Positions 1-6,408 of a stretch of DNA of 9,154 nucleotides are shown piece after piece (position 1 is the first letter of the stretch; the number at the start of each line of letters is the position of its first letter). The position numbers were made by a program, and so were the translations under genes. The notes under the pieces were generated by a model. It did not search any database and was not told where the DNA came from. It saw only the letters and a program-made list of their open reading frames with translations. This DNA comes from Pseudomonadota bacterium (lineage in GTDB: Bacteria; Pseudomonadota; Gammaproteobacteria; Burkholderiales; Burkholderiaceae_B), in the NCBI GenBank assembly GCA_023389535.1, contig JAEWEH010000272.1, positions 1-9,154 on the forward strand, in the 5' to 3' direction.

Positions 1-1
1 G

Positions 2-1541
2 ATCGGGACTATCGTGGCTGCGATTGCGGGTCTGATCATCGGGTATCTGACCTTACGGCGGACCGGCATTTATTTCGCCATGAGCACGCTGGCCTTCGGA
101 GAAATGTTCTACTTTCTTGAGAACTCCGCGTTCAAGAGCTACACCGGGGGAGAGAACGGCATTGCCGGCGTGCCGCCGCCGGAGATCGCGCTGGGCTTCG
201 CCACCATCAATATTTCCAGCGGATGGCCGATGTACTGGTTCGTGGCCTTCTTTTTCTTCGTCGGTTATATCATTGCGCGCCGCATCGTCAAATCGCCGTT
301 TGGCGCCGTGCTGAAGGCGATACGCGGCAACCCGAGACGCGCCATGGCGCTGGGCCATGCCATACAGCACTACAAACTTACCGTTTTTATCATCGCGGCC
401 GCGTATGGCGGGCTGGCGGGTGGGCTATTGGGCGTGTTCCAGGCCTACATGCCACCCGATGCATTTGCGCTGGATACGTCGGCGCAATTGGTCATACAGA
501 CGGTCATGGGCGGAGCCGGGACCTTGCTGGGGCCTTTGCTGGGCGCCACGATCTGGCTGTATCTGTACGAGGGCCTGCAACAGATATCGAATATTGGCGC
601 GTATTGGAAGCTGATTCTGGGCATCGTGTTCGTCGTGCTGGTCACCGTGTTTCGCCATGGCGTGGCCGGCGGGGTCCTGGACTTCGTGGGGCGCCGGCGC
701 AGGACGCGCAAAGAGGTCGACCTGGAGGCAAATCCCGAAGTCATGGCGCAGCTGGATATCGTGCCATCCATCGATAGCTACAAAAGCGGAACGCCGGTGC
801 TGGAGGCGCGCGGCATCACCAAGCAATACGGTGGCCTGACGGCTGTCAACGGTGTGTCCTTCAGCCTGTCGGAAGGCGAAATGCGCGGCGTGATCGGCCC
901 TAACGGCGCCGGGAAATCCACTTTCTTCGCCATGCTGGCGGGGGAGCTGGCCACAACGGAAGGGCAAGTCTTCTTCCGGGGCCAGGAGATCACCGGCATA
1001 GGGGTGACCGCAGTCTGCCAATTGGGCATGAGCAAGAGCTATCAGATCAATCAGCTGTTCGAATCGCTCACTGTCAGACAGAACACCATGATTCCAGTGC
1101 TTGCGCGCAGCCGTGGGCGATACCGGGTCGACATGCTGCGCGGCTTGCATCATTCGGTCGAACTGGACGAGCAGGTCAATGCCGCCATAGCGCTGGTGGG
1201 TTTGACGCATCAGGCGGATACTCTGGTTTCCGAACTGCCCTATGGCGAAAAGCGGCGGCTGGAGATCGGCCTGGCGCTGGCCACGGGCGCCAACGTGCTG
1301 CTGTTCGACGAGCCGCTGGCGGGCCTGGGGCCCGAAGAACGGGTGCACGTGGTGGCTTTGCTCAAATCGATACGCAAAGGGCGCAGCATGGTCATCGTCG
1401 AACACGACATGGATGCCATGTTCGAGCTGGCCGAGCGCATCACTGTACTGTACGAAGGCCGCAGCCTGGCCGAAGGAACGCCGGACGAGATCCGAATGAA
1501 TCCGGCCGTCCAGGCGGCCTATCTAGGGGGGATGGACGAGC

Positions 1542-1555
<14 letters not shown>
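2..1555 (+). CDS. Fused LivM-LivG: branched-chain amino acid type ABC transporter permease/ATP-binding protein (5' partial)
   Basis: This is the inner-membrane permease plus cytoplasmic ATPase of a HAAT-family importer. The frame is open to the left edge, so the true start lies upstream; the GTG at 14 is internal, because the conserved LivM core is already running there. Counting from the first full codon, residues 1 to about 230 are LivM-like hydrophobic helices with the typical stretch TGIYFAMSTLAF near 21-32. A charged linker (about 228-266) joins them to a complete LivG ATPase. Visible motifs are Walker A GPNGAGKST (299-307), Q-loop Gln 348, signature LPYGEKRRLE (412-421), Walker B NVLLFDEP (431-438) and the switch His in VEHDMD (468). 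LivM and LivG are separate proteins in E. coli, whereas here no stop or start divides them. The stop overlaps livF by 14 nt. The substrate could be leucine/isoleucine/valine, but the family also carries amides, urea and aromatic acids, so it is not assigned. Confidence 0.9.
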
Positions 1556-2246
<691 letters not shown>

Positions 2247-2255
2247 CGTGCTCCC

Positions 2256-2282
2256 TGGGCCAGCGCGCCATTGTCCGGCCCA
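2256..2282 (+). terminator. Weak hairpin just after livF (possible transcript end)
   Basis: TGGGCC (2256-2261) pairs perfectly with GGCCCA (2277-2282) across a 15-nt loop, starting 10 nt after the livF stop. No run of T follows, so it is not a canonical rho-independent terminator. It could be a 3'-end stabilising hairpin or chance in GC-rich DNA. Confidence 0.25.
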
Positions 2283-2337
2283 TGGAACAGTGAAGGACGC
2301 TGGCACTGGCTACAGAAAGCAGCGCCGGCGCAGTATC

Positions 2338-2415
2338 ATGAAGGCTGCTGCGGCGCCAGATTGGGCCGCAAACGGAGGCCTGAACAGTGGTAACCTCCGG
2401 TACTTTCGCGACTAG
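2338..2415 (+). other. Possible 25-codon upstream ORF in the ribA leader
   Basis: An ATG at 2338 opens a 25-residue frame (MKAAAAPDWAANGG to YFRD) that ends at TAG 2413-2415. The stop overlaps the start of the ribA ribosome-binding site, and the frame is the same as that of ribA, with four codons between the TAG and the ribA ATG. No clear Shine-Dalgarno sequence precedes the ATG. It may be a leader peptide coupled to ribA, the remnant of a longer N-terminus, or simply an open stretch. Little supports translation beyond its position. Confidence 0.2.
2373..2399 (+). promoter_or_regulatory. Hairpin in ribA leader
   Basis: CGGAGG (2373-2378) is a perfect inverted repeat of CCTCCG (2394-2399), with 15 nt between. 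The left arm contains GGAGG, a good Shine-Dalgarno sequence that precedes a GTG at 2387 in a different frame from ribA. Pairing would hide it. The role is unknown. The leader otherwise lacks the conserved core of an FMN (RFN) riboswitch. Confidence 0.3.
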
Positions 2416-2418
2416 AGG
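2414..2418 (+). promoter_or_regulatory. Ribosome-binding site of ribA
   Basis: AGAGG sits 9 nt before the ATG at 2428, followed by a T-rich spacer. An in-frame TAG (2413-2415) touches it, so the ribA frame cannot extend further upstream. This fixes the start to 2428 or later. Confidence 0.6.
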
Positions 2419-2427
2419 TTTTCTTTT

Positions 2428-3096
2428 ATGCAGTCCACACGCAGTGCTGAACCCGGTACGCCGGCAAGCCCGGCCGGCGGGTCTCCAAAACCGTCGGGCT
2501 ATCAGCTCGACTATGTAGCATCCAGCAAGTTGCCTACGCCGTGGGCTGTCTTCGATATCCATGTGTTCGTCGATCCCGCCACGGCCAAAGAGCACGTCAT
2601 GCTGACTTTGGGGCAGGTGGATGATGGCGCTCCGGTACTGGCGCGCGTGCATTCCGAATGCCTGACGGGTGACGCCTTGTTCAGCCAGCGTTGCGATTGC
2701 GGTGCACAGCTGGAAACGGCCTTGCAGGCGATTGCCTCCGAAGGGCGCGGCGCCTTGCTGTATTTGCGCCAGGAAGGGCGCGGCATCGGGCTGGTGAACA
2801 AGATACGCGCGTACCAACTGCAGGATGCGGGCGCCGATACGGTGGAAGCCAACGAGCAGCTCGGCTTCCCCGCGGACATGCGCCGCTACGATCTATGCAA
2901 GCCCATGCTGGATCATGCCGGTATATCCGTGCTCCGGCTGATGACGAATAATCCGCGCAAGGTCAGGGCGATGGAAAGCCTCGGTGTGCAAGTCTCGGAA
3001 CGTATTCCCTTGCAGGTCAATCGCAACCCGTACAACGAAAATTATCTGAGCACCAAGGCCGCCAAGCTCGGGCATTGGCTTAAAGAACGTTTGTAA
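2428..3096 (+). CDS. ribA: GTP cyclohydrolase II
   Basis: This cytoplasmic enzyme opens GTP to 2,5-diamino-6-ribosylamino-pyrimidinone 5'-phosphate, formate and pyrophosphate, the first committed step of riboflavin/FMN/FAD synthesis. The 222-residue protein is a stand-alone RibA, not a RibBA fusion. The zinc-binding cysteines are Cys78, Cys89 and Cys91 in [18 protein letters not shown]. The active-site residues matching E. coli Tyr105, Asp126 and Arg128 are Tyr129, Asp150 and Arg152. RQEGRGIGL (114-122) and TNNPRK (173-178) are also conserved. About 25 extra Ser/Pro/Gly-rich residues precede the conserved core ([11 protein letters not shown]), compared with the 196-residue E. coli enzyme. No other riboflavin gene is adjacent, and the leader holds no recognisable FMN riboswitch, so expression may be constitutive. 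Confidence 0.96.
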   Translation: MQSTRSAEPGTPASPAGGSPKPSGYQLDYVASSKLPTPWAVFDIHVFVDPATAKEHVMLTLGQVDDGAPVLARVHSECLTGDALFSQRCDCGAQLETALQAIASEGRGALLYLRQEGRGIGLVNKIRAYQLQDAGADTVEANEQLGFPADMRRYDLCKPMLDHAGISVLRLMTNNPRKVRAMESLGVQVSERIPLQVNRNPYNENYLSTKAAKLGHWLKERL

Positions 3097-3110
3097 ATGC
3101 GCCGCGCATT
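3096..3110. terminator. Small palindrome at the ribA stop codon
   Basis: AATGCGC (3096-3102) and GCGCATT (3104-3110) are perfect inverted repeats around one base. They begin on the last base of the ribA stop and could form a short 6-bp hairpin. There is no T run, so this is only a candidate 3'-end structure. Confidence 0.25.
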
Positions 3111-3116
3111 GTGGCG

Positions 3117-3154
3117 TGGCCGGCCGTGATCACGGGGTCTGGCGCCGCCGGCCA
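3117..3154. terminator. Inverted repeat between convergent ribA and dbpA (possible bidirectional terminator)
   Basis: TGGCCGGC (3117-3124) is perfectly complementary to GCCGGCCA (3147-3154). The 22-nt loop includes a second perfect palindrome, CGTGATCACG (3125-3134). The element fills the 76-nt gap between two converging genes, where transcript ends are expected. Neither side has a clear T tract, so intrinsic termination is uncertain. Confidence 0.4.
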
Positions 3155-3172
3155 GCGATTGACGGTTTCGTT

Positions 3173-4561
3173 CTAGACTTCGGCCATGAAGCGCATCTTG
3201 AAGCGCCGGCCTTTGATATTGCCGCTGCTCAGGCTGCCGTAGGCCTGGCGGGCGATGCTGCGTTCCAGCGCGACAAAGCTGACGAATTCCAGAATATTGA
3301 TCTTGCCGACCCGGTCGCCCGCAATGCCGGCGTCTTTGGTCAGCGCACCCAGCAAGTCGCCGGCGCGCAGCTTGTCTTTCTTGCCGCCCTGTATGCATAG
3401 GGTAACCATGGGGGCGCGCAGCCGGCCGCCGGCTGCCGGCTTGAGGGTGCGTATCGACGCCCACTGCAAGGGCTGGCCCTGGTATTTTTCGATCTGTTCG
3501 GCCCAGCGCAATTCATGCGGCGCGCACAGGCTCAATGCCAGGCCTTTGGCGCCGGCCCGCCCACTGCGGCCTATGCGGTGTATATGAACCTCGGCGTCGG
3601 GCGTCAACTCTACATTGATGACGGCGTCCAGTGCATCGATGTCCAGCCCGCGGGCGGCCACGTCAGTGGCGACCAGTACGGAGCAGCTGCGGTTGGCGAA
3701 TTGAATCAGCACATCTTCGCGCTCGCGCTGTTCCAGGTCGCCATGCAAAGCCAACGCGCTGAAGCCGCGGTCCGCAAGATAGTCCGTCAATTCGCGGCAT
3801 TGCGCCTTGGTGTTGCAAAAGGCCAGCGTCGACTCCGGGCGGAAGTGCTCCAGCAACTGGGCGACGGCCGAGTGGCGGCGCTCCGCGTCGATTTCGTAGA
3901 AGCGCTGTTCGATGTGGCCGGCAGCGTGCACGGCTTCCGTCTTTACTTCGACGGGCTTATTCAAGAAGGATGCGCTGGCCTGGCGGATATCATCCGCATA
4001 AGTGGCCGAAAACAGCAGTGTTTGCCGTTGGGCGGGGCAGGCCTTGACGATCTTGGCGACGTCGCCGTAGAAGCCCATGCTGAGCATGCGGTCCGCCTCG
4101 TCCAGCACCAGCGTATTCAGGCCGCCCAGGTCCACCGTGCCACGGTCCAGGTGGTCCATGATCCGCCCCGGTGTACCTACCAGCACGTGGGCGCCGAACT
4201 TCAGCGATTCGATCTGGGGCCGGATCGGGCTGCCGCCGCAGAGCGTCAGTATCTTGACATTGCCGACCGCACGGGCCAGGCGCCTGAGTTCATTGGCGAC
4301 CTGTTCAGCCAGTTCGCGGGTGGGGCAAAGCACCAATGCCTGGGCGTTGAAGCGATTCGGCTGCAGCCGATCGATGATGGGCAGGCCAAACGCCGCAGTC
4401 TTGCCGCTGCCGGTTTTGGCTTGCGCAATCAGGTCGCGCCCCTGCAACGCCACAGGCAGGCTTTGGGCCTGTATGGGCGTCATGGTGTGATAGCCCAGCT
4501 TCGCCAGGTTGTCGAGTACGGGCGAGGGCAGGGGCAGGGACGAGAAGGGCAGGGAAGTCAT
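3173..4561 (-). CDS. dbpA: ATP-dependent DEAD-box RNA helicase DbpA
   Basis: DbpA-family helicases bind hairpin 92 of 23S rRNA and act in late 50S ribosome assembly. Visible motifs are a Q-motif region GYHTMTPIQ (23-31), motif I AKTGSGKT (48-55), Ia PTRELA (80-85), TPGR (130-133), II DEAD (154-157), III SAT (185-187), V ARGLDID (303-309) and VI HRIGRSGRAG (328-337). Residues from about 385 (VTLCIQGGKKDKLRAGDLLGA) to the end match the DbpA RNA-binding domain, which separates it from RhlE/SrmB/DeaD helicases. The length of 462 residues compares with 457 in E. coli. The ATG at 4561 is chosen because MTSLPFSSLPL aligns with the E. coli N-terminus; a GTG at 4597 would add 12 residues from within a hairpin. 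No Shine-Dalgarno sequence is evident at either start. It lies downstream of azoR on the same strand, across 80 nt that hold a strong hairpin. Confidence 0.94.
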   Translation of the reverse strand: MTSLPFSSLPLPSPVLDNLAKLGYHTMTPIQAQSLPVALQGRDLIAQAKTGSGKTAAFGLPIIDRLQPNRFNAQALVLCPTRELAEQVANELRRLARAVGNVKILTLCGGSPIRPQIESLKFGAHVLVGTPGRIMDHLDRGTVDLGGLNTLVLDEADRMLSMGFYGDVAKIVKACPAQRQTLLFSATYADDIRQASASFLNKPVEVKTEAVHAAGHIEQRFYEIDAERRHSAVAQLLEHFRPESTLAFCNTKAQCRELTDYLADRGFSALALHGDLEQREREDVLIQFANRSCSVLVATDVAARGLDIDALDAVINVELTPDAEVHIHRIGRSGRAGAKGLALSLCAPHELRWAEQIEKYQGQPLQWASIRTLKPAAGGRLRAPMVTLCIQGGKKDKLRAGDLLGALTKDAGIAGDRVGKINILEFVSFVALERSIARQAYGSLSSGNIKGRRFKMRFMAEV

Positions 4562-4586
4562 AGGGCCGGTGAAACCGTAAGGTAAT

Positions 4587-4617
4587 GCCCCGGCCACCCG
4601 CTCTGGGCGGCCGGGGC
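4587..4617 (-). terminator. Strong GC hairpin between azoR and dbpA
   Basis: GCCCCGGCC (4587-4595) pairs perfectly with GGCCGGGGC (4609-4617), and CCC/GGG inside can extend the stem after one mismatch. Read on the - strand it follows azoR by about 25 nt and is followed by ATTACCTTAC, a poor T tract. It is probably an azoR 3'-end structure or weak terminator. It could instead be leader structure of dbpA if transcription starts near 4624, since TACAAT at 4636-4631 resembles a -10 element but no good -35 hexamer is seen. Confidence 0.5.
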
Positions 4618-4641
4618 GAAGCAGGCCCTGATTGTAGCGCC

Positions 4642-5274
4642 TCAGGCGGCGATAACTTCTTCCGCGGTCAGTGCCTTGATGGCTTCGGCTGCCGACTCGA
4701 AGGCCTTGGCGCGGCTTTCGGCGCCCAGGTCGGTACCTTCAGCGCGCACGACGCGCACGTCGGTAACGCCGAAAAAGCCGAACAGTATTTTCAGGTAGCT
4801 TTCCTGGTGTTCCATCGCTTGCCCGGCTTCCGAGGTGGAGTAAACGCCGCCGCGTGTCAGTGCCGTAATGACGGTCTTGTCACCCGCCAGGCCTACCGGT
4901 CCGTTCTCCGTATATTTGAACGTGCGTCCTGCCTGGGCCAGCCTGTCTATCCAGGCCTTGAGCTGGCTGGGGATGGAAAAGTTGTACAGGGGTGCGCCGA
5001 CCACGACGACATCGGCGGCCAGGAACTGCGACACCAACGCTTCGGACAAGGCATTCTCGCGGCGCTGCGCATCGGTCAGGACGGCGTCGGACGGCGGCAG
5101 GCGGAAGCCCATGGCATCTTTCGAGAAGTGACTGGGCGTATCCGCAGCCAGGTCCAGGTATTCAATGTCGGTGTCGGGATGGGCTTGCACCCATTGCGAG
5201 ACGATGTCCTGCGTCAGTTTGCGCGAACTGGAGTTGGCGCCGTTGATACTGGAATCCACATGCAGCAATTTCAT
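4642..5274 (-). CDS. azoR: FMN-dependent NADH-azoreductase
   Basis: This is a cytoplasmic flavodoxin-fold homodimer that uses NADH through FMN to reduce azo compounds and quinones by two electrons. The physiological role is usually taken to be defence against quinone/thiol stress. Its 210 residues compare with about 200 in E. coli AzoR. Visible features are the N-terminal strand and phosphate-binding region [20 protein letters not shown], the FMN-binding PLYNF (95-99) followed by [10 protein letters not shown], RAGxTF-like [13 protein letters not shown] (114-126), TRGG (140-143), and the FGFFGVTDV stretch (165-173) typical of the family. The ATG at 5274 has GGAG 5 nt upstream. It is divergent from a LysR-type regulator with an overlapping promoter region, so control by that regulator is inferred. 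Confidence 0.93.
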   Translation of the reverse strand: MKLLHVDSSINGANSSSRKLTQDIVSQWVQAHPDTDIEYLDLAADTPSHFSKDAMGFRLPPSDAVLTDAQRRENALSEALVSQFLAADVVVVGAPLYNFSIPSQLKAWIDRLAQAGRTFKYTENGPVGLAGDKTVITALTRGGVYSTSEAGQAMEHQESYLKILFGFFGVTDVRVVRAEGTDLGAESRAKAFESAAEAIKALTAEEVIAA

Positions 5275-5300
5275 AAATACTCCGTGTTGTGAGGGGTGAA

Positions 5301-5312
5301 GATTGGGTAATC
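5301..5312. promoter_or_regulatory. Dyad GATT-N4-AATC in azoR leader (possible operator)
   Basis: GATT (5301-5304) and AATC (5309-5312) form a perfect inverted repeat around GGGT. It lies about 15 nt downstream of the predicted azoR transcription start, where a bound protein would block transcription. It is short, so chance occurrence is possible. Confidence 0.25.
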
Positions 5313-5327
5313 TGTGTCGATGGGTGA

Positions 5328-5356
5328 ATTATGCATTGGTGCGAAAATGTTGATAA
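5328..5356 (-). promoter_or_regulatory. Predicted sigma-70 type promoter of azoR
   Basis: On the - strand, TTATCA (5356-5351; 4 of 6 to the -35 consensus) is followed by exactly 17 nt and CATAAT (5333-5328; 5 of 6 to the -10 consensus). The predicted start near 5321 leaves a leader of about 47 nt before the azoR ATG. This is the best promoter match I saw in the window. Confidence 0.55.
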
Positions 5357-5378
5357 GCCCACCAAAACGCGATAGATT
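5350..5378 (+). promoter_or_regulatory. Predicted promoter of the LysR-type regulator
   Basis: TTGATA (5350-5355; 5 of 6), a 17-nt spacer, then TAGATT (5373-5378; 4 of 6). Its -35 hexamer covers nearly the same bases as the azoR -35 on the other strand, so the two promoters would compete for polymerase. The -10 lies inside the inverted repeat 5372-5385. Confidence 0.45.
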
Positions 5379-5385
5379 GTTCTAT
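5372..5385. promoter_or_regulatory. Inverted repeat ATAGA-N4-TCTAT: candidate LysR-type binding site
   Basis: ATAGA (5372-5376) and TCTAT (5381-5385) are perfect inverted arms separated by TTGT, an A/T-rich interrupted dyad of the kind LysR-type regulators recognise. Its centre is about 57 bp upstream of the predicted azoR start, near the usual activator position. It also covers the -10 of the regulator's own promoter, as expected for autorepression. Confidence 0.45.
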
Positions 5386-5407
5386 TAACGATGCTAAAGG
5401 AGCGCCG

Positions 5408-6334
5408 ATGCAGGATCTCAACGACATGCTCTATTTCGCCGAAGTCGTTAGCCAGGGCAGTTTCGCCGGCGCCGGCCGGTCGCTCGGTGTGCCCAAATCG
5501 CGCTTGTCGCGGCGCGTCGCCAAGCTGGAAGACGACCTGGGCGTACGGCTGCTGCACCGTACTACGCGCAAACTATCACTGACCACCGCAGGCGAGATCT
5601 ACTACCGTCATTGTTCCGCCATGCGCGAGGAAGCCTTGGCGGCGAATGCCGCGGTGGCCCAGGTCCAGACTGAGCCGCGGGGATTGATACGGGTGGTGTG
5701 CCCGGTAACGCTGGCGCAAACTGTCGTGGCGCCTGTCCTGTCGGATTTTTTGCTGCGTCATCCGCAGGTACAGGTGCAGATGCAGGTCAGCAACCGTGTT
5801 GTCGACTTGGTCGAAGAAGGTGTCGACGTTGCCTTGCGGGTCCGTTCATCGGTAGCCGACAGCGGCAGCCTGGTGGTGAAGCATTTGGGTAAATCGCACG
5901 CCTTGCTGGTCGCCAGCCCGCAGTTGCTGCAACGGCAGTCCGCGCTGCGCGAGCCCAGCGACCTGACCTTGCTGGATTCGGTCGCTATGTCGGCGGCCGA
6001 CGGCAAGGCGTACTGGAAGCTGTTCGGGCCCAACGGTGCCCAGTACACGGTCGCGCATCGGCCGTGCTTCGTCGCGGATGACTTGCTGACCTTAAGATAC
6101 GCCATCGTGGGCGGTGTCGGCGTGGGCGTGTTGCCGGACTACATGTGCCGGGAAGACATGGCCGCGGGACGCCTGGTACAGGTGCTGCCGTCGTGGGCGC
6201 CCGAGACAGGTATTGTGCATGCCGTGTTCGCTTCTCGCCGCAGCATGATCCCGGCTGTCAGAGCTTTCCTGGATTTTCTGGGCAGCCATTTGCTTCCTGA
6301 AAACCAGCTCGACGCCGACTGCCCGCCATTGTGA
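5408..6334 (+). CDS. LysR-family transcriptional regulator (probable azoR regulator)
   Basis: This is a cytoplasmic DNA-binding regulator of the LysR family. Its 308 residues are standard length. Residues 1-60 form the winged helix-turn-helix (LNDMLYFAEVVSQGSFAGAG, then LGVPKSRLSRRVAKLEDDLGVRLLHRTTRKLSLT), and about 91-300 form the two-lobed effector-binding domain starting RGLIRVVCPVTLAQ. The N-terminus, with PKSRLSRRVAKLE as recognition helix and RTTRKLSLTTAG as wing, resembles the large DmlR/AaeR-like branch. The effector cannot be read from the sequence. AAAGGAG ends 5 nt before the ATG and fixes the start; an ATG at 5391 belongs to another frame. Its divergent position makes azoR the likely target, plausibly responding to quinones or electrophiles. 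Confidence 0.92.
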   Translation: MQDLNDMLYFAEVVSQGSFAGAGRSLGVPKSRLSRRVAKLEDDLGVRLLHRTTRKLSLTTAGEIYYRHCSAMREEALAANAAVAQVQTEPRGLIRVVCPVTLAQTVVAPVLSDFLLRHPQVQVQMQVSNRVVDLVEEGVDVALRVRSSVADSGSLVVKHLGKSHALLVASPQLLQRQSALREPSDLTLLDSVAMSAADGKAYWKLFGPNGAQYTVAHRPCFVADDLLTLRYAIVGGVGVGVLPDYMCREDMAAGRLVQVLPSWAPETGIVHAVFASRRSMIPAVRAFLDFLGSHLLPENQLDADCPPL

Positions 6335-6385
6335 TGGCCGCGCATTGCAGGCTCCGGCAAGGCTTGTATGCGGGTTGTCGCCCCG

Positions 6386-6408
6386 TGCGCGCTTTATCGT
6401 AGCGCGCA
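6386..6408 (-). terminator. Hairpin around the glycosyltransferase stop codon
   Basis: TGCGCGCT (6386-6393) pairs perfectly with AGCGCGCA (6401-6408) across a 7-nt loop that holds the stop codon of the - strand glycosyltransferase gene (6394-6396). It lies at the convergent end of that gene and the LysR-type gene. No T run follows on either strand, so efficient intrinsic termination is not assured. Confidence 0.35.

Noticed and set aside
14..16. GTG at 14 as the true start of the livMG protein
   Set aside because: The frame is open to the window edge, and LivM needs further transmembrane helices before this point.
425..1405. Long - strand open frame (326 codons) opposite livMG
   Set aside because: It is antisense to a clearly conserved ABC transporter frame, the protein has no recognisable domain, and such shadows are common in GC-rich coding DNA.
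2247..2427. FMN (RFN) riboswitch before ribA
   Set aside because: I looked for the conserved core sequences of the element and found none; the gap has only a simple hairpin.
2387..2515. GTG-started frame with a good GGAGG upstream, overlapping the start of ribA
   Set aside because: The 42-residue product has no recognisable features and the frame runs into ribA out of phase; the GGAGG is equally explained as an arm of the hairpin.
3515..4585. Long + strand open frame (356 codons) opposite dbpA
   Set aside because: The - strand encodes every DEAD-box motif in order; the + frame gives a Gln/Gly/Arg-rich low-information protein typical of an antisense shadow.
4562..4597. GTG at 4597 as the dbpA start
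   Set aside because: It would start inside the GC hairpin and add 12 residues absent from the E. coli protein; the ATG at 4561 aligns with the family N-terminus.
5391..5582. Small + frame starting 17 nt before the LysR-type gene
   Set aside because: It is out of frame with the conserved helix-turn-helix, and its start lies inside the region that holds the regulator's own ribosome-binding site.
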